From positions 372,001-436,000 of the forward strand of contig JALUXC010000003.1 of assembly GCA_027019165.1 (NCBI GenBank): a DNA stretch of 64,000 bases. The letters run 5' to 3'. Below, piece after piece: positions 9,524-17,787 of the stretch. Under the pieces are notes generated by a model. It had not been told where the DNA came from, ran no database searches, and saw only the letters and a list, made by a program, of their open reading frames with translations. This DNA comes from Pseudophaeobacter sp. Its GTDB lineage: Bacteria; Pseudomonadota; Alphaproteobacteria; Rhodobacterales; Rhodobacteraceae. A program made the translations under genes and the position numbers. Numbering within the stretch: the stretch's first letter is position 1; every line of letters begins with the position of its first letter.

Positions 9524-10840
9524 ATGTCAGATCTCTTTGATACCGGGGCCGGTGCCGCTCCTGATGCGCCTGAGCCAAACCGCCCCCTGGCCGACCGCCT
9601 GCGGCCCAGATCCCTGTCCGAGGTGATCGGCCAGAGCCAGGTCCTTGGCCCTGAGGCGCCGCTTGGCGTGATGCTGGCGTCCGGGTCGCTGTCGTCGCTG
9701 ATCTTCTGGGGGCCGCCCGGCGTGGGGAAGACCACCATAGCGCGGCTTTTGGCCAAAGAGACCGATCTGCATTTTGTGCAGATCTCGGCCATCTTCACCG
9801 GCGTGCCTGACCTCAAAAAAGTGTTCGAGGCGGCCAAACACCGGCGCGCCAACGGGCAGGGTACGCTGTTGTTTGTGGATGAGATCCACCGGTTCAACAA
9901 GGCCCAGCAAGACGGGTTTCTGCCGCATATGGAGGATGGCACCATCCTTCTGGTTGGGGCGACGACCGAGAACCCGAGCTTTGAGCTGAACGCCGCGCTT
10001 TTGTCGCGCGCGCAGGTCTTGGTGCTTGAGCGTTTGCCGCTTTCGGATTTGGAGCTGCTGACGCAACGCGCCGAGAAGGAACTCGGGCGCGCGCTGCCCC
10101 TCACGGGGGATGCGCGCGACGCCCTTCAGGAGATGGCCGATGGCGATGGGCGGGCGCTTTTGAACCTGATCGAGCAGGTCGCGGCCTGGCGGGTGGAAAC
10201 ACCTCTGGGCCGCGAGGCGCTGGCGACGCGGTTGATGCGGCGGGCGGCGAAATACGACAAGGGCGGCGAGGAGCATTACAACCTCATTTCGGCCCTGCAC
10301 AAATCTGTGCGTGGCTCTGACCCGGATGCGGCGCTTTACTGGTTTGCGCGCATGCTTGAGGGCGGCGAGGATCCGCGCTACCTGGCCCGGCGCCTGACCC
10401 GCATGGCGGTTGAGGATATCGCGCTGGCCGACCCGCAAGCGCAGGCGATCTGCCTGCAGGCCTGGGAGACCTATGAACGTATAGGCAGCCCCGAGGGAGA
10501 GCTGGCGCTTGCACAGGCGGTGATCTACCTCGCGCTCGCACCCAAAACCAACGCGGGCTATATGGCCTACAAGGCGGCCCGGCGTCTGGCCAAGGAAACC
10601 GGCAGCGCGCCGCCGCCCAAACACATCCTCAACGCGCCAACCAAGCTGATGTCAGAGCAGGGCTATGGCGAGGGCTATGCCTATGACCACGACGCCGAAG
10701 ACGGGTTTTCGGGGCAGAACTACTTTCCCGAGGGCGTCAAACGACCGGTCCTATACCAGCCGGTCGAGCGCGGCTTCGAGCGCGAGTTGAAACGGCGGAC
10801 CGAGTTCTTTGCCAAGCTGCGCCTGCAGCGCAATAGCTGA
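9524..10840 (+). CDS. rarA: Replication-associated recombination protein RarA (MgsA)
   Basis: RarA is a clamp-loader-like AAA+ ATPase acting at stalled replication forks. The 438-residue chain starts with the family linker LADRLRPRSLSEVIGQ, followed by Walker A GPPGVGKTT (about 63-71), Walker B with DEIHRFNKAQQD (about 119), sensor 1 GATTENPSF, and the C-terminal tetramerisation region with PEGELALAQAVIYLA and AYDHDAEDGFSGQNYFP. It follows the protease by three bases, suggesting co-transcription, and is convergent with the multicopper oxidase four bases away. Confidence 0.94.
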   Translation: MSDLFDTGAGAAPDAPEPNRPLADRLRPRSLSEVIGQSQVLGPEAPLGVMLASGSLSSLIFWGPPGVGKTTIARLLAKETDLHFVQISAIFTGVPDLKKVFEAAKHRRANGQGTLLFVDEIHRFNKAQQDGFLPHMEDGTILLVGATTENPSFELNAALLSRAQVLVLERLPLSDLELLTQRAEKELGRALPLTGDARDALQEMADGDGRALLNLIEQVAAWRVETPLGREALATRLMRRAAKYDKGGEEHYNLISALHKSVRGSDPDAALYWFARMLEGGEDPRYLARRLTRMAVEDIALADPQAQAICLQAWETYERIGSPEGELALAQAVIYLALAPKTNAGYMAYKAARRLAKETGSAPPPKHILNAPTKLMSEQGYGEGYAYDHDAEDGFSGQNYFPEGVKRPVLYQPVERGFERELKRRTEFFAKLRLQRNS

Positions 10841-10844
10841 CCGG

Positions 10845-12218
10845 TCAGCCCACGACCTCTATCCAGGTGCCCATGCCTGCCGCGTGATGGGACAGCATGT
10901 GGCAGTGCAGCAGCCATTTACCGGGATTGTGCGCGTTAAACGCAATGGTGCGCGTCTCGCCCCGCATCATCAAAAGCGTGTCGCGCAGCGGGCCAAGACG
11001 TCCCTCCGGCAGGACTTCGGCAAAATGCATCCCGTGCAGATGCATGGCGTGGGGAAAGGCGGTGTCATTGGTCATGGTGATCTGGACGCTCTCACCCAGC
11101 GCCGCGCGCACCAGCGGCGCATCCGACCGCCCGACAACCCCGTTGAAGGCCCAGAACTGCCCGGCCTGCGCAAGGGCGCGCATATCGCGTTCCTCTCCTT
11201 TCCAGCTGGCGGACCGCATGCGGCCCATAGCGCCGCCTTCCATCCGCAGGGTCGCCGCGCTGGCATTGGCCAGGTCAATCGGATGATCCGGGTTCGGTGG
11301 TAGCGGCGCGGGTGCGGTGCGTACCCTAAGTGTTCCAGCAGAGACAGGCAATATGGCCTGCGCATAGCCGCCGTCGCGTTCGAACTGGATCAGAAAAGCG
11401 TCCTCTCCCGCGCTGGCGGTTACATCCACGATCAGATCGATCCGTTGCGCGGGCGCCAGCAGCATCCGTTCAGGGATGGCCTCTGGCGTTTCCAGGGGCA
11501 TGCCGTCATAGGCCATGATCCAGCCGGTGAGCCCCTGCAGGCCCAAAGCAAAGATCCGGGCATTGGCGCTGTTGATCAGCCGCAGTCGTAGCCGCTCTCC
11601 CTCAGCCACCGGGAAGCTTGCATCCATCTGGCCATTGGTCAGCATCACATTGCCCAGCCTTCCTGCATGGGATCGGTCATGGGGGTGGGCGAACTGAGGA
11701 TCGAGCGAGGCATCGCTGGAAAGTCGAATGTCATCCAGCATCAAGACAAGATCCTGATCCACATCGGGAGACTCTTCCTCTGCAATGATCAGTGGGCCTT
11801 GCAAGCCGCGCTCTACCTGTTCGACGGACTGGGCGTGCGAGTGATACCAATAGGTGCCGGCATCGGGCAGGACAAAGTCGTAGGTAAAGGTCTCTCCCGG
11901 CGCGATGGGATCCTGCGTGAGGCCCGGAACCCCATCCATGGCGTTTTCGATCCGAATGCCGTGCCAATGCATCGATGTGGCCTGCGGCAGGGCGTTGTCG
12001 ATCTCCACCCGCAGCCGTTCTCCTTGGCGTGCCCGCAGGGCCGGACCGGGGACGCTTCCATTGACGCCCCAAAGGTCCGTCTTGCCATATTGCGCGGGCG
12101 CGATTTGCATCGGCGCTGGCGCCAGCCGCAGCCGATGCGTAGGCTCAGCGGCAAGACCCGCCCGAGGAAGCAACGGCAGGGCGGCAAGTCCGGCAAGCAG
12201 GGATCTACGGGTCGGCAT
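10845..12218 (-). CDS. Tat-exported multicopper oxidase
   Basis: A periplasmic copper enzyme of the SufI/CueO/CopA superfamily. MPTRRSLLAGLAALPLLPRAGLA is a twin-arginine signal. Copper ligand blocks are HWHG (about 83), YWYHSH (about 121), HAMHLHG and the C-terminal HCHMLSHHAAGM, which supplies the type 1 Cys, His and axial Met. All four blocks are intact, so this is a catalytic oxidase rather than a SufI-like degenerate form. Length is 457. GGAGGAGA precedes the ATG; longer in-frame starts lack the Tat signal. Oxidation of Cu(I) or phenolics is plausible; the substrate is not evident. It is divergent from crcB. Confidence 0.88.
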   Translation of the reverse strand: MPTRRSLLAGLAALPLLPRAGLAAEPTHRLRLAPAPMQIAPAQYGKTDLWGVNGSVPGPALRARQGERLRVEIDNALPQATSMHWHGIRIENAMDGVPGLTQDPIAPGETFTYDFVLPDAGTYWYHSHAQSVEQVERGLQGPLIIAEEESPDVDQDLVLMLDDIRLSSDASLDPQFAHPHDRSHAGRLGNVMLTNGQMDASFPVAEGERLRLRLINSANARIFALGLQGLTGWIMAYDGMPLETPEAIPERMLLAPAQRIDLIVDVTASAGEDAFLIQFERDGGYAQAILPVSAGTLRVRTAPAPLPPNPDHPIDLANASAATLRMEGGAMGRMRSASWKGEERDMRALAQAGQFWAFNGVVGRSDAPLVRAALGESVQITMTNDTAFPHAMHLHGMHFAEVLPEGRLGPLRDTLLMMRGETRTIAFNAHNPGKWLLHCHMLSHHAAGMGTWIEVVG

Positions 12219-12347
12219 GGTCTCTCCTCCGAGTGTCTTGCTGACCAAGGTAGAGAGCGGCTCCGTTGTGACAAGATTTCTTCCCACTGGAAGGTTGCCA
12301 TGTTTCTTGCGCAGGGTGGCCCTGCGGGCTGGATGGACGTGGAAAAC

Positions 12348-12376
12348 TTGACATCCCGTGCCAGCCGCGCGACAGA
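12348..12376 (+). promoter_or_regulatory. Candidate promoter immediately upstream of crcB
   Basis: TTGACA (12348-12353), a perfect -35, is followed after 17 bases by GACAGA (12371-12376), a weak -10. The predicted transcription start coincides with the crcB ATG at 12383, which has no recognisable ribosome binding site, so crcB may be leaderless. On the other side, the sequence CTTCC-N4-GGAAG at 12280-12293 is a small inverted repeat in the oxidase promoter region. Confidence 0.4.
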
Positions 12377-12382
12377 CCGCCC

Positions 12383-12763
12383 ATGTATCCAACCGTTCTA
12401 TATGTCGCCCTTGGCGGGGCCATCGGCGCTGCATTGCGCTATGTCACCGGCTTGGCCGTGGTGCGCTTGTTTGGCCACGGGGAGTTTCCGCTGGCGATCA
12501 TCACCGTGAACGTGATCGGCTCCTTCCTGATGGGGGTCTTCGTGACGGCCGCCGCGCAAAAGGGGCTGACCCATCTCAGCCCGTTTGTGATGACGGGTGT
12601 GCTGGGCGGGTTCACGACCTTTTCTGCCTTTTCGCTGGAGACGGTGAACCTGATTGAACGGGGTGCAATGGGGCAGGCGGCTCTTTATATTGTGCTGTCT
12701 GTGGGACTGTCCGTCGGCGGTCTGTTTCTTGGCCTGATGGCCGCCAGAGGAGTTTTCGCATGA
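12383..12763 (+). CDS. crcB: Fluoride channel CrcB/FluC
   Basis: CrcB/FluC dimers export fluoride passively across the inner membrane. The 126-residue chain has four predicted membrane helices, the TVNVIGSFLMG motif (Asn43) and the signature GGFTTFSAFSLE at residues 75-86, whose Phe and Thr side chains line the fluoride path. A single full-length copy is consistent with a homodimer. No fluoride riboswitch was recognised upstream. The stop overlaps the rluC-like start by four bases (ATGA), and crcB heads the crcB-rluC-HAD-atp12 operon. Confidence 0.95.
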   Translation: MYPTVLYVALGGAIGAALRYVTGLAVVRLFGHGEFPLAIITVNVIGSFLMGVFVTAAAQKGLTHLSPFVMTGVLGGFTTFSAFSLETVNLIERGAMGQAALYIVLSVGLSVGGLFLGLMAARGVFA

Positions 12764-13806
12764 GCGGCGTTCAGACCATAACCGTTTCCGAAGAGGATGC
12801 AGGCCAGCGCGTCGACCGCTGGCTGCGCCGCCTGTTCCCGCATGTAAGCCAGGGGCGGATTGAAAAGATGTGCCGCAAAGGCGAGCTGCGCATCGATGGT
12901 GGCCGCGTCAAGGCCAGCACGCGAGTCGAGGCGGGCCAGTCCGTGCGCGTACCGCCGCTACCCTCGGCAGATCATCAGCCCCCTCAGCCGGAAAAGCGCC
13001 GCATATCCGATGCGGATACCAAGATGATCCGCGACTGCGTGATCTACAAGGACGATGATGTGATCGTCTTGAACAAGCCGCATGGGCTTGCGGTTCAGGG
13101 CGGCAGTGGCACGACAAAACATGTGGATGGCCTCTCTGAGGCGCTGCGCTTTGACTATGACGAAAAACCACGCCTCGTGCACCGTCTGGACAAGGACACC
13201 TCGGGCGTTCTGGTCATGGCCCGGACCCGTGCTGCGGCGCAGGCGCTGACCGCTGCCTTCCGCCATCGCAACACGCGCAAGATCTATTGGGCGCTGGTGG
13301 CCGGGGTGCCGACGCCGTACCTCGGCGAAATCAAGGCTGGCCTTGTGAAGGCAGGTGGTCATGGGCGCAGCGGCGAGGGCGAGAAGATGATCGCCATTCA
13401 CCCTTCGGAAATCGACAGCACACCGGGCGCCAAACGCGCACATACGCTTTATGCAACGCTCTACCGTGTTGCGGGGCGGGCTTCCTGGGTGGCAATGGAG
13501 CCGGTCACAGGCCGTACCCATCAGTTGCGCGCGCATATGGCTGAAATCGGTCATCCCATCGTGGGAGATGGCAAATACGGCGGCTCCGGGCAGGAAAACC
13601 TGGGCGATGGCTGGGGCGCCCAACTGGGCGGGATCATCAGCAAAAAGCTGCACCTGCATTGCCGACGCATGGCGTTCGAGCATCCCACAACCAAGAAAAC
13701 GATCTCGGTCACAGCAGAGTTGCCAGAGCACATGAAGGACAGCTGGGATACCTTCGGCTGGACTGAAGACCTGGCGGCAGATGATCCTTTCGAGGAGCTG
13801 CAATGA
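12760..13806 (+). CDS. 23S rRNA pseudouridine synthase, RluC/RluD type
   Basis: An RNA-modifying enzyme with an N-terminal S4 RNA-binding domain (residues about 10-65, VDRWLRRLFPHVSQGRIEKMC) and the catalytic RsuA/RluA domain. The active-site aspartate is in HRLDKDTSG (about 141-149), and the conserved GRTHQLRAHMAEIGHPIVGD block follows. At 348 residues it resembles RluC (positions 955/2504/2580 in E. coli) more than the small RluA, but sequence alone does not fix the target uridines. Overlaps crcB and the HAD gene by four bases on each side. Confidence 0.9.
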   Translation: MSGVQTITVSEEDAGQRVDRWLRRLFPHVSQGRIEKMCRKGELRIDGGRVKASTRVEAGQSVRVPPLPSADHQPPQPEKRRISDADTKMIRDCVIYKDDDVIVLNKPHGLAVQGGSGTTKHVDGLSEALRFDYDEKPRLVHRLDKDTSGVLVMARTRAAAQALTAAFRHRNTRKIYWALVAGVPTPYLGEIKAGLVKAGGHGRSGEGEKMIAIHPSEIDSTPGAKRAHTLYATLYRVAGRASWVAMEPVTGRTHQLRAHMAEIGHPIVGDGKYGGSGQENLGDGWGAQLGGIISKKLHLHCRRMAFEHPTTKKTISVTAELPEHMKDSWDTFGWTEDLAADDPFEELQ

Positions 13807-14471
13807 GCAAGCCCCTGCGGCTGGTCTTGTTCGATGTCGATGGCACGCTGGCGGACAGCCAAGGAGCCATAACTGGTGCGATGAGCGCAGCCTTTGATGC
13901 AGCCGAACTGCCCGTGCCGCCGCGCGATGCGATCCTGTCGATTGTGGGTCTTTCTCTGCCTATGGCGATGGCACAGCTTGCGCCCGAGGTTGGCGCGACC
14001 GTTCAGGAGGATCTGGTCGAAAACTACAAGCAGGCCTACAAATCCGCGCGGGAACAGGCGGGGGCAGGGCATTCGCCCTTGTTTCCCGGCGCCAGAGAAA
14101 CACTGGAGGCCCTGCATGCGATTCCCGAGTATCTCTTGGGCGTCGCGACGGGAAAGTCCCAGCGTGGCCTTGATGCGCTGATCGAGGCGCATGGGCTAAC
14201 CTGTTTCGTAACTCGGCAGGTGGCCGACCATCACCCCTCCAAACCGCACCCCTCGATGGTGCTGACCGCGCTGGAGGAAACCGGCGTTGAGCCGCAGCAT
14301 GCGGTGATGATTGGCGATACCAGCTTTGACATGGATATGGGCCGGGCTGCGGGCGTGACAACAATTGCGGTTGACTGGGGCTACCACCCGGCCGACAGGC
14401 TGAATGCGGACCACTTGATCAGGGATTTCACCGACTTGGCGCCGCTGTTGCAAGAGATCTGGAAGGAATGA
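13803..14471 (+). CDS. HAD-superfamily phosphatase (Gph/PGPase-like)
   Basis: A 222-residue haloacid dehalogenase-type hydrolase. Motif I is FDVDGTLADS with nucleophile Asp11 and acid/base Asp13; motif II lies in GVATGKS (about 116); the loop 4 acid motif is MIGDTSFDMDMGRAAG (about 172). The small alpha-helical cap between residues 16 and 85 fits phosphoglycolate phosphatase or beta-phosphoglucomutase relatives. The substrate is unknown; phosphoglycolate is one possibility. Sits between rluC and atp12 with a four-base overlap and a four-base gap respectively. Confidence 0.85.
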   Translation: MSKPLRLVLFDVDGTLADSQGAITGAMSAAFDAAELPVPPRDAILSIVGLSLPMAMAQLAPEVGATVQEDLVENYKQAYKSAREQAGAGHSPLFPGARETLEALHAIPEYLLGVATGKSQRGLDALIEAHGLTCFVTRQVADHHPSKPHPSMVLTALEETGVEPQHAVMIGDTSFDMDMGRAAGVTTIAVDWGYHPADRLNADHLIRDFTDLAPLLQEIWKE

Positions 14472-14475
14472 CGGT

Positions 14476-15183
14476 ATGAGCGAATGGGCACCGAAACGAT
14501 TTTGGAAAACCACCTCTGTCGCAGAACTGGCGGATGGTTACACGGTTGAGCTGGATGGTCGCCGCGTGCGCACTCCGGCGAAAGCCACGCTGATCGTCCC
14601 CTCAAAGGAAATGGCCGAGGCTGTGGCGGCAGAATGGGACGCCCAGAGCGAATCAGTTGATCCCACCACTATGCCGTTCACGCGTTCGGCCAATGCTGCG
14701 CTGGACAAGGTGACAGATCAGCACACCGAGGTCGCAGACATGCTGGCGGACTACGGGGACACTGATCTTCTCTGCTATCGTGCCGAAAGCCCGCAAGAAC
14801 TGGTGGCGCGTCAGGCCGAGGAATGGGACCCGGCGCTGGATTGGGCGCATGACGCCTTGGGCGCGCGGCTGGCCCCTCGGAGCGGCATTCTGCACACGCC
14901 TCAGGAAGCTGAGGCCCTGGCCATTCTGCGGGCCCGTGTTCACGCGTTAAACCCTTTTCAACTAGCGGCTTTTCACGATCTTGTCTGTATGTCCGGCTCC
15001 CTGATCCTGGGATTTGCCGCCGCCGAAGGATGGCGTGACGCGGGTGACATCTGGGAGATGTCCCGCCTTGATGAACGCTGGCAGGAAGAGCAGTGGGGTG
15101 TCGATGACGAAGCTCGAGAATCGTCAGAGATCAAAAAAGTAGCCTTCTTGCATGCGAAACGATTCTACCAGTTTTCAACTTGA
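14476..15183 (+). CDS. ATP12-family F1-ATPase assembly chaperone
   Basis: A 235-residue protein starting WAPKRFWKTTSVAELADGYTV, with DGRRVRTPAKA and the MPFTRSANAALDKV block diagnostic of ATP12 (mitochondrial F1 alpha-subunit chaperone). Among bacteria this family is essentially alphaproteobacterial, so it supports the taxonomic call. The likely role is to hold the F1 alpha subunit during ATP synthase assembly in the cytoplasm. GGAAGGAATGACGGT precedes the ATG. It is the last gene of the crcB operon. Confidence 0.9.
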   Translation: MSEWAPKRFWKTTSVAELADGYTVELDGRRVRTPAKATLIVPSKEMAEAVAAEWDAQSESVDPTTMPFTRSANAALDKVTDQHTEVADMLADYGDTDLLCYRAESPQELVARQAEEWDPALDWAHDALGARLAPRSGILHTPQEAEALAILRARVHALNPFQLAAFHDLVCMSGSLILGFAAAEGWRDAGDIWEMSRLDERWQEEQWGVDDEARESSEIKKVAFLHAKRFYQFST

Positions 15184-15345
15184 GACATGAAATTGCTGAG
15201 CGGGCGGGCAAAGCGAAAAAATTTAACAATCGCCCCCAGTGTTCGCCATGCGTCCATCGAAATTGGTGATCGTGCCCTTGACGTTTGTTTATGAATGCGC
15301 CCAAACTTCCTTGCGATTTAGGTGTTTTCCCTAGATCACACCGAT

Positions 15346-15387
15346 CCGGCGTTTTCCCGCCGGTAAAAAAACCGCCAAAACAGGCGG
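15346..15387 (+). other. Structured 5' leader of bztA
   Basis: Two small hairpins occupy the leader: CCGGCG/CGCCGG at 15346-15363 followed by TAAAAAA, and CCGCC/GGCGG at 15372-15387. They lie 20-60 bases before the bztA start codon and its GGAAGAGG site. They may affect message stability or translation of this highly expressed gene. The remaining bases 15184-15345 show no clear gene. Confidence 0.4.
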
Positions 15388-15407
15388 AACATCAGGAAGA
15401 GGTAAAA

Positions 15408-16424
15408 ATGAACAAATCCGTATTTTTGGGCGCGCTGACCGTTGCTGGCGTTGCTGCTGGTGCAGCTGCTGCCGGCACGCTGGACGATGTGAAAGCCCGC
15501 GGCAAACTGAACTGCGGCGTCACCACCGGTCTGGTCGGTTTTGCTGCTCCGAATGCGAATGGGGAATGGGAAGGTTTTGACGTCGCTGTCTGCCGTGCCG
15601 TTGCTGCGGCCGTTCTGGGCGACTCGACCGCTGTCGAATTCGTGCCGACCACCGGCAAAACCCGCTTCACGGCTCTGGCCTCGGGTGAGATCGACATGCT
15701 GGCGCGCAACACCACCTGGACCTTCTCGCGCGATGTTGACCTGAAGTTCGAATTCACTGGCGTGAACTACTACGACGGTCAGGGCTTCATGGTTCCCAAA
15801 GAGCTGGGCGTGTCCTCGGCCAAGGAACTGGACGGTGCAACCGTTTGTATCCAGACCGGCACCACCACCGAGCTGAACCTGGCGGACTTCTTCCGCTCCA
15901 ACAACATCAGCTACGAGCCGGTTCCGATCGAAACCAACGCCGAAGCGCAGCAGCAGTACCTGGCTGGCGCTTGCGACGTTTACACCACCGATGCATCCGG
16001 TCTGGCGGCGACCCGCGCGACCTTTGATGATCCGGCAGGCCACGTGCTGCTGCCCGAAATCATCTCCAAAGAGCCGCTCGGCCCGCTTGTTCGCCACGGC
16101 GACAACGAATGGGGTGACGTGGTTCGCTGGACCCTGAACGCTCTGATCACAGCCGAAGAGCTGGGCGTGACCTCGGCCAACCTGGCGGAAATGTCCGCTG
16201 GCACCAACAACCCGGAAATCAACCGTCTGCTGGGCACCGAAGGTACCCTGGGCGAGATGCTGGGCCTGTCGGCTGACTGGGCGAAAAACGCTATCGCCGC
16301 TGGCGGTAACTATGGTGAAGTGTTTGCCAAGAACATCGGTGAAGACACGCCGATCGGTCTGGCACGCGGTCTGAACGCACAGTGGACCGAAGGTGGCCTG
16401 CTGTACTCGCCGCCCTTCCGCTAA
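15408..16424 (+). CDS. bztA: Glutamate/glutamine/aspartate/asparagine ABC transporter, binding protein
   Basis: Periplasmic solute-binding protein for acidic amino acids and their amides. A signal peptide spans residues 1-22 (MNKSVFLGALTVAGVAAGAA). The mature chain begins GTLDDVKARGKLNCGVTTG and has the family-3 binding protein features GFDVAVCRAVAAAVLG and DMLARNTTWTFSRD. Cysteines in KLNCGV, AVCRAV, ATVCIQ and GACDVY are characteristic of the BztA/AapJ group. Length 338. GGAAGAGGTAAAA precedes the ATG; the longer in-frame start has no signal peptide. A terminator-like hairpin separates it from bztB. Confidence 0.93.
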   Translation: MNKSVFLGALTVAGVAAGAAAAGTLDDVKARGKLNCGVTTGLVGFAAPNANGEWEGFDVAVCRAVAAAVLGDSTAVEFVPTTGKTRFTALASGEIDMLARNTTWTFSRDVDLKFEFTGVNYYDGQGFMVPKELGVSSAKELDGATVCIQTGTTTELNLADFFRSNNISYEPVPIETNAEAQQQYLAGACDVYTTDASGLAATRATFDDPAGHVLLPEIISKEPLGPLVRHGDNEWGDVVRWTLNALITAEELGVTSANLAEMSAGTNNPEINRLLGTEGTLGEMLGLSADWAKNAIAAGGNYGEVFAKNIGEDTPIGLARGLNAQWTEGGLLYSPPFR

Positions 16425-16437
16425 GCACATCAAGGAG

Positions 16438-16465
16438 AGGGCGCGGTGTCATTCCGCGCCCTTTT
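16438..16465 (+). terminator. Terminator/attenuator between bztA and bztB
   Basis: AGGGCGCGG (16438-16446) and CCGCGCCCT (16454-16462) form a perfect nine-base-pair stem with a seven-base loop; the stem's closing T is followed by TTT, giving a four-T run. It begins 14 bases after the bztA stop. Partial termination here would yield much more binding protein than membrane components. Confidence 0.82.
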
Positions 16466-16551
16466 CCTAATCATCTAAAAGCTTCGGATTTCTGCGGAGC
16501 GGGGGCAAACCCCGCCGGGACGTAAATCCGCTGCCTCGGGGATCTCTTTAC

Positions 16552-17784
16552 ATGTCAACTCTCACTGACCCTCCACAGGAGCAGTTCCGGCTGTCCATGT
16601 TGGTCAACGATACCCGCTATCGTTCGTTGACCTTCCAGGCCATCGCCGCAATTCTGCTGGCCCTGTCGATCTGGTATCTGGGGAACAACCTCATCCAGAA
16701 CCTGCGCGCTGCGGGCCTCAACATCTCATACGACTTCCTGGGCAATCCGGCTGGCTACGACATCAACCAGCGTCTTGTCGAATATGACAACCAGGACAGC
16801 CATGGCCGTGCGGCTCTTGTCGGGATTTTGAATACGCTTCTGGTCGCTTTCCTGGCCTGCATCACCGCCACCATTTTTGGTGTGATCGCGGGCGTTCTGC
16901 GCCTCTCCAACAACTGGCTCGTCTCAAAACTGATGGCGGTCTATGTCGAGATCTTCCGGAACATTCCGGTGCTGATCTGGATCATCATCATCTTTACCAT
17001 CATGACGGCGGCGCTGCCGGGGCCACGGGCCTTCCGCGGTGAAACGCCTGATGCCAGTATGGTTCTGGATCTCTTTGCCTTCACCAACCGGGGTGTCTAC
17101 ATCCCGATGCCATGGTTCGAGAGCGGCATTTTTGCATCCGCCGCGATGAACTGGCTTCTGGTGCTGGCGGTTCTGGTGGGCTCGCTCCTTGTGACACGCA
17201 AGATCGAAGCCTGGGCGACCCTAAAGCAGGAAGCCACCGGGGAGCGCCCAAAGACGCTGGCTATGGTGCTGGGCGTCTGGCTCGTTCCCTTCCTGCTCCT
17301 GATGGTCATCATGGGGCTCAGCTGGGAGATCCCGGCGCTGAAGGGCTTTAACTTCCAGGGCGGCATCAAGATTGGTGGTCCACTGATCGCGCTATGGTTC
17401 GCGCTGTCGATCTACACGGGTGCCTTTATCGCGGAGAACGTGCGCGCCGGTATCCAGGCGATCTCGAAAGGTCAGACCGAGGCCGCGGCTGCTTTGGGCC
17501 TGCGTCCCGGGCGCATCATGAACCTGGTGATCCTGCCGCAGGCGCTGCGGGTGATCATCCCCCCGCTGATCTCGCAGTATCTCAACATCACCAAGAACTC
17601 CTCGCTGGCGATTGCCGTGGGCTATGCGGATATCACCGCGACCCTGGGCGGCATCACCCTCAACCAGACAGGCCGCGCGATCGAATGCGTGCTCTTGCTG
17701 ATGCTCTTCTATCTCACGGCATCGCTGGTCATCTCGATGGTGATGAACATCTACAACGCCTCCGTGAAGCTGAAGGAGCGCTGA
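16552..17784 (+). CDS. bztB: Acidic amino acid ABC transporter permease BztB
   Basis: One of two inner-membrane permeases of the importer. At 410 residues it is much longer than standard His/Glu permeases, as expected for BztB/AapQ, which carry an inserted region between the first helices and the core (here about residues 50-90 and 160-230). The ABC-contacting EAA loop is KGQTEAAAALGLRPGRIMNLVILPQALR-like, near residue 305. Hydrophobic segments include RSLTFQAIAAILLALSIWYL. It is three bases from bztC. Confidence 0.92.
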   Translation: MSTLTDPPQEQFRLSMLVNDTRYRSLTFQAIAAILLALSIWYLGNNLIQNLRAAGLNISYDFLGNPAGYDINQRLVEYDNQDSHGRAALVGILNTLLVAFLACITATIFGVIAGVLRLSNNWLVSKLMAVYVEIFRNIPVLIWIIIIFTIMTAALPGPRAFRGETPDASMVLDLFAFTNRGVYIPMPWFESGIFASAAMNWLLVLAVLVGSLLVTRKIEAWATLKQEATGERPKTLAMVLGVWLVPFLLLMVIMGLSWEIPALKGFNFQGGIKIGGPLIALWFALSIYTGAFIAENVRAGIQAISKGQTEAAAALGLRPGRIMNLVILPQALRVIIPPLISQYLNITKNSSLAIAVGYADITATLGGITLNQTGRAIECVLLLMLFYLTASLVISMVMNIYNASVKLKER

Positions 17785-17787
17785 GCC

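Noticed and set aside
9527-10624. Minus-strand frame of 365 codons opposite rarA
   Set aside because: rarA has all AAA+ motifs on the plus strand; the antisense product shows no recognisable family.
12219-12382. Fluoride riboswitch or CueR operator upstream of crcB and the oxidase
   Set aside because: No crcB-type aptamer pattern was found, and the CTTCC/GGAAG repeat has a four-base centre instead of the seven expected for a CueR site.
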